NCBI RefSeq assembly: GCF_000691805.2
Contig: NZ_DF820491.1
Location: 62,001-126,000 of the forward strand
Source: Weissella oryzae SG25
GTDB taxonomy: Bacteria > Bacillota > Bacilli > Lactobacillales > Lactobacillaceae
Length of the DNA stretch: 64,000 bases
Reading direction: 5' to 3'
Of this stretch, positions 43,971 to 54,608 are shown piece after piece; the stretch's first letter is position 1, and every line of letters starts with the position of its first letter. Made by a program: the position numbers and the translations under genes. The notes beneath the pieces were generated by a model. That model was not told the DNA's origin and did no database searches. It was given only the letters and a program-made list of their open reading frames with translations.

Positions 43971-44006
43971 ATTAGGGCTGGAACATTTGACCATTCCAGC
44001 CCTAAT
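43971..44006 (-). terminator. Terminator after engB
   Basis: Perfect 13-bp stem ATTAGGGCTGGAA / TTCCAGCCCTAAT with a ten-base loop between engB and zapA. The T-run on the minus strand is weak, so efficiency is uncertain. Confidence 0.65.
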
Positions 44007-44064
44007 TTTGTTAACGGTTATTAATAGCGTTTTTAGCTATATCCCGATTAACTTGCGATTAAAT

Positions 44065-44658
44065 TTATTCATCCGCCATGCGGGCTTCAATCCAGTCCCA
44101 GACGTTTTCTTTACCAAACTTAGTCTGCGATGAGAACATCTCAAAGTCTGAAGCAGTCGCATCAAACTCTAAACTATGCTTTATTTGTGACTCTGCTTTA
44201 TTCCACTTACCACGTGAAATTTTATCCGCCTTAGTTGCGACTACCAAAACTGGAATCCCAAAATAGGTTAGCCAGTTATACATGGCAATATCTTCTTCTG
44301 AGGGTGCATGACGTGCATCAACCAAAGATACCACCCCTTTAAGTTGTGGTCGTTCAGATAGATATTTTTCAATCATCTGTCCCCACTTCTCACGGGATTG
44401 CTTTGAAACTTTTGCATAACCATAACCAGGCACATCAACGAAATAGACTTGCTCCTCAACCTTATAAAAGTTCAAGGTTTGTGTCTTACCTGGTTGTGAT
44501 GAAGTCCGTGCAAAAGCTTTCCGATTAATCAGCGTATTCGTCAAAGATGACTTACCAACATTTGAGCGGCCAACAAAGGCAATTTCAGGTAAATCACCCT
44601 CTGGATATTGACTTGGTTGGACGGCTGAAATTGTTAGTTCAACATTATGAACTTCCAT
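44065..44658 (-). CDS. engB: Ribosome-biogenesis GTPase EngB/YsxC
   Basis: A 197-residue TrmE-Era-type GTPase needed for late 50S assembly. Motifs in order: [10 protein letters not shown] (G1), DVPGYG (G3) and TKADK (G4). I start at ATG 44656-44658, five bases after AGGTGG; the GTG three codons upstream overlaps that site. It starts nine bases after clpX, the clpX-ysxC pairing common in Firmicutes. Confidence 0.95.
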   Translation of the reverse strand: MEVHNVELTISAVQPSQYPEGDLPEIAFVGRSNVGKSSLTNTLINRKAFARTSSQPGKTQTLNFYKVEEQVYFVDVPGYGYAKVSKQSREKWGQMIEKYLSERPQLKGVVSLVDARHAPSEEDIAMYNWLTYFGIPVLVVATKADKISRGKWNKAESQIKHSLEFDATASDFEMFSSQTKFGKENVWDWIEARMADE

Positions 44659-44667
44659 TAAGCCCAC

Positions 44668-45915
44668 CTACTTTCTAACTAGCGTTGGTTCGCTGTGATG
44701 CTCAACTGTGTCACGCGTAATAACAACTTCCGTTACGTCATCACGACTTGGCAAATCAAACATAATATCACGCATAACCGCTTCAATGATTGCTCTTAGA
44801 CCTCTGGCACCAGTTTCACGCTGAATTGCCAATTCGGCCATTGCACGCAAAGCATCCTTATCAAAGGTTAGCTTAACATCATCAAGGGCCAGCAAAGCTT
44901 GGTATTGCTTAACCAGAGCATTTTTAGGCTCGGTCAAAATATGCACCAAATCATCCTCATCCAACTCTTCAAGCGCTGTTAGAATTGGCAAACGACCGAT
45001 AAATTCTGGAATCAAGCCAAAGCTCATTAAGTCTTCCGGCAAAATATGTTGCATAATTGATGACTCTGAATCATTCAAAGCTTGCGCCTTAGAATCAGTA
45101 CCAAACCCAATTACCTTAGCACCTAAGCGTTCCTTAACAATTGATTCAATCCCCGCAAAGGCCCCACCAACGATGAACAAAATGTTAGTAGTATCAATTT
45201 GAATGAACTCTTGGTTAGGGTGCTTACGACCACCTTGAGGCGGTACATTGGCAATTGTTCCTTCTAGCATCTTTAGCAAGGCTTGTTGCACGCCTTCACC
45301 AGAAACATCGCGGGTAATTGACACATTTTCAGACTTTTTGGCAATTTTGTCAATTTCATCAATATAAATAATTCCAGTTTCAGCGGCTTCAACATCAAAG
45401 TCAGCTGCTTGGATTAGTTTAAGCAAGATATTTTCAACATCTTCACCAACATAACCCGCTTCAGTTAACGTTGTTGCATCAGCAATGGCAAAAGGAACAT
45501 TTAACAATTTAGCTAAACTCTGCGCAATATAAGTCTTACCAGAACCAGTTGGTCCGACCATGGCAATGTTAGACTTTTGTAGTTCTACATCACCCTCAGT
45601 TGCTTCACCACTGAGCATTGCGTTGATGCGCTTATAGTGATTGTACACAGCAACAGCTAAAGTCCGCTTGGCTTCGCTTTGACCTACTACATATTGGTCT
45701 AAGCTTTCAACGATTTCTTTAGGTGTCTTTAGCGTTAATGTGTGTTCCAGTGCATCTTGTTGTAAATCTTCTTCAATAATTGACTGGGCCAAGGCGACAC
45801 ATTCATTACAAATATATACGCCAGGACCTGCAATCAACTTCTTCACTTCGGACGCAGACTTACCGCAAAATGAACAGTAAGCTCCGCCACTCGTGTTATC
45901 GGTTGTATTAAACAC
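44668..45915 (-). CDS. clpX: ATP-dependent Clp protease ATP-binding subunit ClpX
   Basis: A 415-residue AAA+ unfoldase that feeds substrates to ClpP. The N-terminal zinc finger has two CxxC pairs (YCSFCG and ICNECV), followed by GPTGSGKT (Walker A), DEIDK (Walker B), the pore-loop GYVGED and the sensor-2 [10 protein letters not shown] choose the GTG at 45913-45915 because GGGAGG lies seven bases upstream; the ATG five codons earlier overlaps that ribosome site. SpxH, encoded 7 kb away, is the expected adaptor for it. Confidence 0.95.
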   Translation of the reverse strand: MFNTTDNTSGGAYCSFCGKSASEVKKLIAGPGVYICNECVALAQSIIEEDLQQDALEHTLTLKTPKEIVESLDQYVVGQSEAKRTLAVAVYNHYKRINAMLSGEATEGDVELQKSNIAMVGPTGSGKTYIAQSLAKLLNVPFAIADATTLTEAGYVGEDVENILLKLIQAADFDVEAAETGIIYIDEIDKIAKKSENVSITRDVSGEGVQQALLKMLEGTIANVPPQGGRKHPNQEFIQIDTTNILFIVGGAFAGIESIVKERLGAKVIGFGTDSKAQALNDSESSIMQHILPEDLMSFGLIPEFIGRLPILTALEELDEDDLVHILTEPKNALVKQYQALLALDDVKLTFDKDALRAMAELAIQRETGARGLRAIIEAVMRDIMFDLPSRDDVTEVVITRDTVEHHSEPTLVRK

Positions 45916-46076
45916 GTTCCAACCTCCCATAGGCTAATTAAATTTAGTTTATCATATTGTACCAAATAACCCGTTAAAATAGCAGGGCAAGCTGACCAAC
46001 CTCTAGTCTATTAGTAACTTTTAGGTTAAAACCATTGTACAACTTGCTTTGATCAATAAAAAATAACTAAGTTAAT

Positions 46077-46114
46077 AGATAAGGGTCGAACATATGAATG
46101 TTCGACCCTTATCT
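46077..46114 (-). terminator. Terminator after tig
   Basis: A perfect 17-bp inverted repeat AGATAAGGGTCGAACAT with a four-base loop between tig and clpX. The following minus-strand sequence is only moderately T-rich. Confidence 0.75.
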
Positions 46115-46137
46115 TAAAAATAAAAATTTATGTTAAC

Positions 46138-47436
46138 TTAGGCTTCTTCAACCGCTGAGTTAACAATCAAATCAACAGCTTGCTTGATTTGGATATCATG
46201 AGCCAACATATCCTCAGTCAAAGCTGCGCGTACGGCATCTTCATCCATGCTGTATTGTGCAGCTAAGTCAGCAACTTCGGCAGCAACATCAGCTTCTGAA
46301 GCAACAATGTTTTCAGCCTTAACGATTGCTTCCAAAACCAAGTTAGTCTTAACTCGGTCAGCAGCACCGTCTTCATATTGCTTATGCAAATCTGCTTCAG
46401 ATGAGCCAGTGATTTGGAAGTACATCTCTGGTGAAACACCTTGATTTTGCATTGATGCGAAGAATTGGTTCATCTGACGGTGAACATCTTCATCGATCAT
46501 AGCAGCAGGAAGATCGCCACCTTCAACTTCAGCATTTGCAACGGCAGCTGAAATTGCAGCTTCTTCCTTCTTATCTTGAGCTTCGTTTACCTTAGTCTCA
46601 GTCAAACGATCCTTAACCTTAGCCTTAAGCTCGTCCAAAGATGATACTTCTTCATCAACGTCCTTAGCAAATTCATCGTCCAAGGCAGGAACTTCTTTAA
46701 CCTTAACTTCATGAATAGTTGTAACGAACTTAGCATCCTTACCAGCCAAATCCTCAGCTTGGTAATCAGCAGGGAAAGTTACGTTAACTTCAACTTCTTC
46801 ATCAGCCTTGTGACCAACCAATTGCTCTTCAAAGCCAGGGATAAATTGACCTGAACCAAGTTCAAGGCTAAAGTTATCACCCTTACCACCATCAAATTCA
46901 ACACCGTCAACTGATCCAACGAAATCAATCACAACAGTATCACCGTTTGAAGCAGCAGTATCCTCAGCCAAGACAAGCTCAGCTTGACCTTGACGTAGAC
47001 GCTCGATTTCTTCATCAACTTCAGCATCTGAAACGGCTACGTCGGCTGCAGGAACCTTGAGTCCCTTGTAGTCACCCAACTTAATTTCAGGAGCAAGCTC
47101 AACTTCGGCTGTCAACTTCCAAGTTTCACCCTTGTTCATTGATACAACACCGATTTGAGGTTGTCCAACTGCTGTAATACCAGCTTCGGCAACGGCCTCA
47201 GCATATACTTCTGGCAAAACGTGGTTCAAAGCGTCGTTGTACAAAGCCTCTTCACCGTACATTTGCATAAATACTTGCTTAGGCATCTTACCCTTACGGA
47301 AACCAGGAACAGCAATGTTCTTCTTAGCCTCGTTAAATGCTTCATCAATACCCTTTTGAGCTGCTTCAACAGAAACTTCGAATGCCAAAGTTCCCTTGTT
47401 GCCTTCACCCTTAGTGAAAACTGCGTTTGTAGCCAT
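46138..47436 (-). CDS. tig: Trigger factor
   Basis: A 432-residue ribosome-bound chaperone and prolyl isomerase. The N-terminal ribosome-binding domain has the GFRKGKMPK signature loop (~45), the FKBP domain (~160-245) has GDTVVIDFVGSVDGVEFDGG, and the C-terminal helical arms complete it. GGAGG lies upstream of the ATG and a near-consensus promoter precedes it. The order tig-clpX is conserved. Confidence 0.96.
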   Translation of the reverse strand: MATNAVFTKGEGNKGTLAFEVSVEAAQKGIDEAFNEAKKNIAVPGFRKGKMPKQVFMQMYGEEALYNDALNHVLPEVYAEAVAEAGITAVGQPQIGVVSMNKGETWKLTAEVELAPEIKLGDYKGLKVPAADVAVSDAEVDEEIERLRQGQAELVLAEDTAASNGDTVVIDFVGSVDGVEFDGGKGDNFSLELGSGQFIPGFEEQLVGHKADEEVEVNVTFPADYQAEDLAGKDAKFVTTIHEVKVKEVPALDDEFAKDVDEEVSSLDELKAKVKDRLTETKVNEAQDKKEEAAISAAVANAEVEGGDLPAAMIDEDVHRQMNQFFASMQNQGVSPEMYFQITGSSEADLHKQYEDGAADRVKTNLVLEAIVKAENIVASEADVAAEVADLAAQYSMDEDAVRAALTEDMLAHDIQIKQAVDLIVNSAVEEA

Positions 47437-47492
47437 CTGTTAATTCCTCCAATTTGTAACAACCTAGGTCGTTATCATTACATACTTATAGT

Positions 47493-47521
47493 ATTATACC
47501 GATTAAATCTGTTTGCGACAA
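47493..47521 (-). promoter_or_regulatory. Promoter of tig
   Basis: TTGTCG (47516-47521 complement), 17-base spacer, TATAAT (47493-47498 complement), giving a leader of about 50 bases. Confidence 0.78.
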
Positions 47522-47561
47522 CCAAATTTATTGGTCTTTATCAAAGTTACCCTAAAATTCT

Positions 47562-48278
47562 TTAACGTCGCTGAATTTCTGCTAATTGATTTGTGATTGA
47601 TGCTAGAATTTCGACCTGAAGTCGCTGAACCTCCAAGGAATCAGCTTGATCTTGTTGCATCAAATGGTCGAGTTTTGAATGCAAAAGGCGAATTTCTGCT
47701 TCAGACTTGCGATTAATCCGATAACCATTGGTTGACTCTAAGCGATCATATTCAGCCGAACGATTTTGACTCATCATAATCAATGGCGCTTGCAAGGCAG
47801 CAATCATACTTAATGCTAAGTTCAATAAAATAAATGGGTAAGGGTCAAAATGAACCCCAAATAAGTGCAAAGTGTTAATCAGCATCCAAACTAGCATAAA
47901 GACTAAGAACGAAATGATAAAGGTCCACGAACCACCAAAACGGGCAACGCCATCAGCAATCCGCTGGCCAAAGGTTAATGTTTCGTCTAGATGCTTACGA
48001 ACGTCAATCTCTTGATATTCCTCACTATCAGCCATTTTCGCAAAACGCTCATGAAAGCGGTCGTTTTCACGAAAATCTTTAGCTAACAAGACATCGAGCT
48101 TTTTCAAACGATAATTAGTTAGATGCTTATATGTAATAAAATCGCGCCGACTAGCTTTCGGATTATCTTTACGAATTATCGCAAACAGATCCCCATCTAA
48201 TTCGGTCAAAAAGACTCCATCCGTTACTGGATAGTTCTTTCCATCAATTAAATCCTTTTGATACTTTAATACAGCCAT
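47562..48278 (-). CDS. DUF1003 membrane protein
   Basis: A 238-residue protein. An N-terminal soluble part is followed by the DUF1003 core: IADGVARFGGSWTFI, two adjacent membrane helices (~125-145 and ~160-180) joined by the HFDPYPFILLNL segment, then MMSQNRSAEYDR and a C-terminal coiled coil. The function of the family is unknown. ATG 48276-48278 is chosen, seven bases after GGGAG. The gap to the tuf terminator is only ~30 bases, so a promoter is hard to place and read-through from tuf is possible. Confidence 0.85.
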   Translation of the reverse strand: MAVLKYQKDLIDGKNYPVTDGVFLTELDGDLFAIIRKDNPKASRRDFITYKHLTNYRLKKLDVLLAKDFRENDRFHERFAKMADSEEYQEIDVRKHLDETLTFGQRIADGVARFGGSWTFIISFLVFMLVWMLINTLHLFGVHFDPYPFILLNLALSMIAALQAPLIMMSQNRSAEYDRLESTNGYRINRKSEAEIRLLHSKLDHLMQQDQADSLEVQRLQVEILASITNQLAEIQRR

Positions 48279-48312
48279 TGTCACACTCCCTTCTATACTT
48301 AACTATACAAAA

Positions 48313-48340
48313 AAAACTCTACTGCGAACAGTAGAGTTTT
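48313..48340 (-). terminator. Terminator after tuf
   Basis: Perfect stem AAAACTCTACTG / CAGTAGAGTTTT with a four-base loop, followed by a long T-run on the minus strand. Confidence 0.93.
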
Positions 48341-48384
48341 CTAATTGTTATCAAAAGATAACAAGGGATACTAATTATTAAAAA

Positions 48385-49572
<1,188 letters not shown>

Positions 49573-49720
49573 AAGCTTATCCTCCTAATTTTCGCAAGTA
49601 AGTCATTATCAGACCAACTTAAAGTTGCTTGACAATAAGTATACTACATTCCTCACGGAACATAAACAACTCGATGCGAAAATCTATTATCTTGTTGTCT
49701 CCCCGTGGGAAGCTGTTGTT

Positions 49721-49749
49721 ATTATATAAAAACATAGGCTTATTGTAAA
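49721..49749 (-). promoter_or_regulatory. Promoter of tuf
   Basis: TTTACA (49744-49749 complement), 17-base spacer, TATAAT (49721-49726 complement). The leader is about 140 bases. Confidence 0.82.
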
Positions 49750-49796
49750 TGAATTTAGCTGAAATTCTTTAAAAAAAATTATAAACTTTATTCAGC

Positions 49797-50618
49797 CTAT
49801 AACGTATTTAGCTCTGCCAGAATTTTTTGACGCATATTTCTTTGCAATTCAGGCTCGTCAAACATTGATTCACCCTGCAAATCGGCCGTTACCCCCCTCA
49901 CCCATTGTTGAACATCAGTAATAACTTCTTTCGCATATGGATATAAGTTAATTAATAGATATTGATTAACTTGTTTCAAATTATCACTCAAAAGTGGATC
50001 ATTTAACGCAGCTATCTCAACTTCAATGGCTTGACTAATTGTTTCTTGCTCCATTTCAATTAATCGAGCCGGTACGATTTCGTGTTCTTTTTGATCAAGC
50101 CATAAAAATTTAATTGGGCTAGTGACTGCTAATTTCCTTAAATGGTCTAAAAGACTCGTCCGTGTAATTTGACTCCCAAAGGGATCTAACAGATTAAACT
50201 TTGCCCCCAAGACGAAATCTTTAAAAGGTAATTTTAAAGCAGCCTGTAGGCGCCGATTTTGCTCTGGCAAAGCATATTCAGACAAATGATAAAATGCTCG
50301 GCTAACTTGCTTTAACGTTTGTGGAAAATTGAGTTCATAGTCCCCTTCAGCAGCAAGTACCAGCTCCATTAAGGCTTGATTTGCTGGCAAAGCTAAAACA
50401 AATTCACGTGCTAAAACGAAATTAGCTTCGTGGAGTAGTAGATTTAGATATATCTGCTGGTTCTCGCCTGTAATATAAGCTTCTGGTTGCTCATTTGCAT
50501 AGGATAAGGCATCCGTATATAAATCTGCATTCAGCAAAGCGACAACCAATTGACGATTATTTTCAGCACTCTGTGCTTCTTGGTAGGCGGTTAAATACCT
50601 TTCAATTTCTTCGTCCAT
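49797..50618 (-). CDS. Hypothetical helical (TPR-like) protein
   Basis: A 273-residue acidic, soluble protein with no signal peptide or membrane helix. The sequence is a series of amphipathic helices with repeated short patterns (LVVALLNADLYTDALSYANEQ, then NLLLHEANFVLAREFVLAL), suggesting TPR-like helical hairpins. I recognise no named family. ATG 50616-50618 is chosen because GGAG lies six bases upstream; the ATG seven codons earlier has no site. The gene starts directly behind a terminator that closes the RNase J gene, so it may depend on read-through. Confidence 0.8.
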   Translation of the reverse strand: MDEEIERYLTAYQEAQSAENNRQLVVALLNADLYTDALSYANEQPEAYITGENQQIYLNLLLHEANFVLAREFVLALPANQALMELVLAAEGDYELNFPQTLKQVSRAFYHLSEYALPEQNRRLQAALKLPFKDFVLGAKFNLLDPFGSQITRTSLLDHLRKLAVTSPIKFLWLDQKEHEIVPARLIEMEQETISQAIEVEIAALNDPLLSDNLKQVNQYLLINLYPYAKEVITDVQQWVRGVTADLQGESMFDEPELQRNMRQKILAELNTL

Positions 50619-50626
50619 AAATATCT

Positions 50627-50672
50627 CCAAAAAAGCCATTCAAAAAATCCTAATAATTTTTTGCAATGGCTT
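50627..50672 (-). terminator. Terminator of the RNase J gene, abutting the next ribosome site
   Basis: AAGCCATTGCAAAAAA pairs with TTTTTTGAATGGCTT (one bulge), followed by TTTTTT. The T-run ends next to the GGAG ribosome site of the downstream gene. Confidence 0.75.
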
Positions 50673-50681
50673 CTCTATTTT

Positions 50682-52583
50682 TTATTTTTCAACTGTTACT
50701 TTTTCAACTTCAGGATTAGTTTTTGGCTTGCGATTACGAGGTCGACGCCGCTTCTTATTTGCTTCTGGTCCTTTTTGCTCTTTAGCCGGCGCTTTAACTT
50801 TGTCATCTGCCTTTTTAGTATTTGAACTCTTCTCTTTATTAGCAGAGTCATTCACCTTTGCAGGATTAGCATTTTGCTTACCAGCAAGACGCTTGCGACG
50901 GCGACCATTCTGGTTAGCTTCCATAATCACTGGCAAGATAACTGGCCGACGACGTGTCTGCTCAAATAGGAATTTACCTAAAGCATCACGAACCGCCCCT
51001 TTGAGCTTACCCCAATCAAATTCTTTACTATTCTTGATACCTTCTTGAACAGTAGTTTCGACCAAAGTTGCTGCTTCCCGCATTAAATCACGTGAAGTTT
51101 TAACATACACGAAGCCACGTGAATCAAGCTTAGGCTTAGCAATTACCTTCTTCTTCTTACGATCAATCGTAACAACCGCAATAAAGACGCCATCTTCTGA
51201 TAAAATTCGACGATCATTTAAGACAATTGAGCCAATATCCCCAATTCCTGAGCCATCAATCATCGTTGACCCAACTTGTATTGAACCACCTAAATACATT
51301 TGCTTGTCATCATAGCGTAGGTTGTCACCCTTAGCCAAAAGCCAAGTATTGTCATCGGTATAACCAAGCTCTTTAGCAGCGTTATAAGCTGCGTTCAAAA
51401 CACGATACTCACCTTGAATTGGAATTACGTTTTGAGGCTTTAACAGATTTAATAGTAACTGAAAATCATTCTTAGAGGCATGCCCTGAAGATTTCATATC
51501 AGTTGAAATTTGCTTTACCTGTGCACCAGCTCTAAAGAGCATATCGCGCGTTCGGGCAACATAACCTTCCATAGCGGTTGATGGGGTTGTGGTAATGAAC
51601 ACTAAATCACCAGTTGTGATTTTAACATTTCGATCATCGCCCAAAGCCATTCTTTGTAAGTGACGAATTGGCTCACCCATCCGCCCAGTTTCCAAAATCA
51701 CAGTTTCTTCTGGTGTTAGCTTACTCAAATTTTTTAATGAAACAAACATTTCATTCTCAGGTATTGGTAAGGTCAACTTTTTAAGCCGTAATGCAGTCCG
51801 AACAACTTTTTCTAAATCATTACCAGAAAGCACAACCTTACGCCCAACCTTATAGGCTGCATCGATGATTTGTTGGATTCGTTGAATATTTGAAGCAACC
51901 GCTCCAACAATAATCCGTCCCCGATGGTGACGGAAGGTATCCAAGATATAGTTTGCTAAGTCCGCTTCATGGGCAGCATCTCCAATATTAGCTGTCCCTG
52001 CAGCATCAGCCAGCAATGCAACTACACCTTTTTGACCAATTTCAGCCAATCGCAATAAATCAGTACGGTAATAAGGTAGTGCGGTCGTATCAAATTTAAA
52101 ATCACCAGTATAGACCACTTCACCAACTGGCGTTTCAATCACAATACCAAGTGATTCTGGAATTGTATGGGTTGTTTCAAAGAAAGATACAACTGTTTCC
52201 CCAAACGATACTTCTGAGTTACCACGTACAACATGATAATCATTAAAAGACTTTGTCTCAGGTTCAGCCTCAACTGCTAACTTAGCTAATTCAATCGTCA
52301 ATTCTGAGCCAAAGACTGGCACTTGAATTTGAGCTAACAAATAAGGTAATGCACCAATTGCATCGGCATGGCCATGTGTCAAAAAGATACCAGCAATTTT
52401 TTCGGCATGCTCAACTAAATAAGCAAAATCAGGAATCACTACATCCACACCGAGTAAGTCGCTTTCTGGATATTTTAGGCCAGCATCGAGGATGAAAATA
52501 TCACCATCTACTGTAACCGCATACATATTCTTACCGTTCTCACGAACCCCACCAAAAGGCATAATGTTTAACTCTGTTGTCAT
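50682..52583 (-). CDS. rnjB: Ribonuclease J2-like protein with a basic C-terminal tail
   Basis: About 633 residues: metallo-beta-lactamase domain with inserted beta-CASP domain (1-~450), C-terminal domain, and an extra ~75-residue tail very rich in Lys, Arg and Asn (from ~555). RNase J1 has HGHEDHIG and a PVHGE motif; this protein has HGHADAIG (His70, His72, Asp74, Ala75) and PIQGEYR, so two metal-ligand histidines are missing. That is the J2-type pattern; J2 works with J1 in mRNA decay with weak activity of its own. A J1 gene must lie elsewhere. The start is ATG 52581-52583 or the ATG four codons earlier. Confidence 0.88.
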   Translation of the reverse strand: MTTELNIMPFGGVRENGKNMYAVTVDGDIFILDAGLKYPESDLLGVDVVIPDFAYLVEHAEKIAGIFLTHGHADAIGALPYLLAQIQVPVFGSELTIELAKLAVEAEPETKSFNDYHVVRGNSEVSFGETVVSFFETTHTIPESLGIVIETPVGEVVYTGDFKFDTTALPYYRTDLLRLAEIGQKGVVALLADAAGTANIGDAAHEADLANYILDTFRHHRGRIIVGAVASNIQRIQQIIDAAYKVGRKVVLSGNDLEKVVRTALRLKKLTLPIPENEMFVSLKNLSKLTPEETVILETGRMGEPIRHLQRMALGDDRNVKITTGDLVFITTTPSTAMEGYVARTRDMLFRAGAQVKQISTDMKSSGHASKNDFQLLLNLLKPQNVIPIQGEYRVLNAAYNAAKELGYTDDNTWLLAKGDNLRYDDKQMYLGGSIQVGSTMIDGSGIGDIGSIVLNDRRILSEDGVFIAVVTIDRKKKKVIAKPKLDSRGFVYVKTSRDLMREAATLVETTVQEGIKNSKEFDWGKLKGAVRDALGKFLFEQTRRRPVILPVIMEANQNGRRRKRLAGKQNANPAKVNDSANKEKSSNTKKADDKVKAPAKEQKGPEANKKRRRPRNRKPKTNPEVEKVTVEK

Positions 52584-52700
52584 ATATAATCTCATTTCTT
52601 TTCCGGGTCAGCACAACCCAAACGTTTTTTTGTTTCTTTAACTATAACATATCTAGGCCTTTTTTAAAGAGTGGGACAATCAAGTGTTTTAATATTTAAA

Positions 52701-52735
52701 AAAAAGGACAAGACCTAACGGTCTTGTCCTTTTTT
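52701..52735 (-). terminator. Terminator after rpsT
   Basis: Near-perfect stem AAAAAGGACAAGACC / GGTCTTGTCCTTTTT with a five-base loop and a T-run on the minus strand. Confidence 0.93.
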
Positions 52736-52768
52736 ACCAATTGCTTGGCACTTTTATCAACGATTTGA

Positions 52769-53023
52769 TTACTTGTTCAACAATGCAGCCAAACGTGACT
52801 TGTCACGTGAAGCCTTGTTCTTAGCAATCAAGCCCTTTGATGCAGCACGGTCAATTGCTGAAGTAGCGTTTACAAACAACTCTTGCAAGTTATCTGATCC
52901 AGCTTCAACAGCCTTGCGGAACTTCTTCACTTCAGTACGGTATGCACTCAATTGTGAGATGTTACGCTCGCGTTGAATCGTGTTCAAACGGGCACGTTGG
53001 ATTGATGACTCAATAATAGGCAT
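52769..53023 (-). CDS. rpsT: 30S ribosomal protein S20
   Basis: An 84-residue all-helical S20 that binds 16S rRNA. It starts MPIIESSIQRARLN behind GGAGG and has the family SAIDRAASKGLIAKNKASRDKSRL region near the C-terminus. The frame is open five codons further, overlapping the ribosome site. It follows rpsO by about 50 bases and ends at a strong terminator. Confidence 0.95.
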   Translation of the reverse strand: MPIIESSIQRARLNTIQRERNISQLSAYRTEVKKFRKAVEAGSDNLQELFVNATSAIDRAASKGLIAKNKASRDKSRLAALLNK

Positions 53024-53074
53024 CGCTTTTCCCTCCAATGATTAATGTTCAGTAAACTGTTCGAATCGTTAAAA

Positions 53075-53344
53075 TTAACGACGCAAACCAAGAGCTTGAA
53101 TTAACTCACGGTAACGTTGTACGTCGTTGTTACGCAAGTAGCGCAACAAGTTACGACGGTGACCGATCTTCTTCATCAAACCACGTTGTGAGTGGAAGTC
53201 GTGTTTGTGCTCTGACATGTGAGTGTTTAACTCGTTGATGTCAGCAGTCAAAACTGCAACTTGAACTTCAACTGAACCAGTATCACCTTCGTGACGTGCG
53301 AACTCTGTAATGATTTCATTCTTGCGTTGTGCAGAAATAGCCAT
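53075..53344 (-). CDS. rpsO: 30S ribosomal protein S15
   Basis: An 89-residue S15. It starts [24 protein letters not shown], with AAAGGTGG eight bases upstream, and has the rRNA-binding [25 protein letters not shown] and RRNLLRYLR motifs. S15 binds the central domain of 16S rRNA early in 30S assembly and in many bacteria represses its own mRNA. A 100-base structured leader precedes it here. Confidence 0.96.
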   Translation of the reverse strand: MAISAQRKNEIITEFARHEGDTGSVEVQVAVLTADINELNTHMSEHKHDFHSQRGLMKKIGHRRNLLRYLRNNDVQRYRELIQALGLRR

Positions 53345-53450
53345 TAGAATGTCCACCTTTCTCATAAAATGTCGCCTTGATCCGCGTACGACGACGGTGA
53401 ACCGTCAAACACAGAAAAAGGTCAAAGTTTAGTGTGCCCTTAAGAGCACT
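53345..53450 (-). promoter_or_regulatory. rpsO leader, possible S15 autoregulatory RNA
   Basis: About 105 transcribed bases lie between the predicted start and rpsO. They contain a compact hairpin GACGG-TTCA-CCGTC (53393-53406) and GC-rich sequence close to the ribosome site. S15 leaders in several phyla bind S15, so an autoregulatory structure is plausible; I cannot match a named class. Confidence 0.45.
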
Positions 53451-53456
53451 TCTAGA

Positions 53457-53485
53457 AGTTTACACAAAATAACTACTAAATGCAA
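53457..53485 (-). promoter_or_regulatory. Probable promoter of rpsO
   Basis: TTGCAT (53480-53485 complement), 17 bases, TAAACT (53457-53462 complement). It lies just past the end of holA. Confidence 0.6.
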
Positions 53486-53507
53486 GCAAACAACGCAAGG
53501 AATTATC

Positions 53508-54533
53508 CTAACCAGCTAAATCATGTTGATAACGCATAATAAATAGTTCAAAAAGCAATTCTGGATCACGTTGGGTTGATTTTAATTGCTCTTCGATATT
53601 CACTAGACCTAGATATGCCTGTGCTAAGGCGCGCATTGAAAAATTTCGTACAGTTTTCTTAGCTAGTTTCACGCGATAAGGATGCACTTTGAGTAGACTT
53701 GCAATCGCTTTTTCGCTTTGTGTTAAAGCCTTAACCTGAATCAGTAACCGGAACTGGCCCAAGATTGCCCCATTTAACCGTAGGGGTTCTTCGCCAGATA
53801 AAATCAATTCATGATATAAGCGTACTGCATTTGTTAAAGAACCTGTCAATAGATGTTCAATCAGGTTAAAAATATTATCGGATAGCGTTGGCGTTACTAA
53901 CGCCTGAACAGCATCTAGTTCAATTAATTTACTATCACTAGCATACAATATTAATTTATCAAGTTCTGACATAATCTGGGTTAATGATAGATTCGTCAAT
54001 CGTAATAATTCGTCCATAGCTGGCTTGCTTATCGTAAAAGCTTGCTTTTCGATGCGGGCTTTTATTATCTGGATGATATCCTGCTCAGTCAAATCGCCAA
54101 ATGGCAGGTACTCCGCTCGCTCCTTAAGTTGTTTGACAACTTTTTTCCTAGCATCAAGCTTTTCATAGGGCGCAAAAATAACCAAAATGGTTTGTGGCTC
54201 CGGCTGTCCGAGGTAATCTAACATCTCATCTGGATTATGTTCAACTTTACCCCGACTACTTTCACCAGTTAAAAAATATGCGTTATCTAAAATAACTACC
54301 CGAAAGTCACCAAAGAAAGGAACTGCTCGCGCATCATCTAAAGCAGTGTTTAGTGGCGTTTCCGTTAGGTCGAATTGGCCTAAATTCAGCGCTTGATCAT
54401 CTGGCGAAATTAAATTAGTAAATAGTTGTCGCGTCTGATCTAACAGATATTGATCAGTACCCTGTACTAAGTAAATTGGTGCGAAATCGCCTTGGCTAAG
54501 TTTCATCTGTAATTCTTCGAAAGTTAATACCAT
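53508..54533 (-). CDS. holA: DNA polymerase III subunit delta
   Basis: A 341-residue delta subunit of the clamp loader, which opens the sliding clamp. The N-terminal AAA+-like fold shows IYLVQGTDQYLLDQTRQLF and the central segment DARAVPFFGDFRVVILDNAYFL; a C-terminal helical collar follows (LLKVHPYRVKLAKK). No intact Walker A is expected in delta. It lies downstream of comEC as in most Firmicutes (comEA-comEC-holA-rpsT). Confidence 0.93.
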   Translation of the reverse strand: MVLTFEELQMKLSQGDFAPIYLVQGTDQYLLDQTRQLFTNLISPDDQALNLGQFDLTETPLNTALDDARAVPFFGDFRVVILDNAYFLTGESSRGKVEHNPDEMLDYLGQPEPQTILVIFAPYEKLDARKKVVKQLKERAEYLPFGDLTEQDIIQIIKARIEKQAFTISKPAMDELLRLTNLSLTQIMSELDKLILYASDSKLIELDAVQALVTPTLSDNIFNLIEHLLTGSLTNAVRLYHELILSGEEPLRLNGAILGQFRLLIQVKALTQSEKAIASLLKVHPYRVKLAKKTVRNFSMRALAQAYLGLVNIEEQLKSTQRDPELLFELFIMRYQHDLAG

Positions 54534-54608
54534 ATTACTTTATCCATTAAATGATTAGGGTTACATATCCCCCAACCAGCTACCTTTCTCACATATCTTT
54601 TGAACTGA

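Noticed and set aside
45960-46060. TACAAT-like boxes upstream of clpX and relQ, and a search for CtsR repeats
   Set aside because: No convincing -35 partner, and no CtsR heptad pair was found upstream of clpX.
49797-50618. Considered as an RNase J partner or ribosomal protein
   Set aside because: Only helical repeats are visible; position alone does not justify a name.
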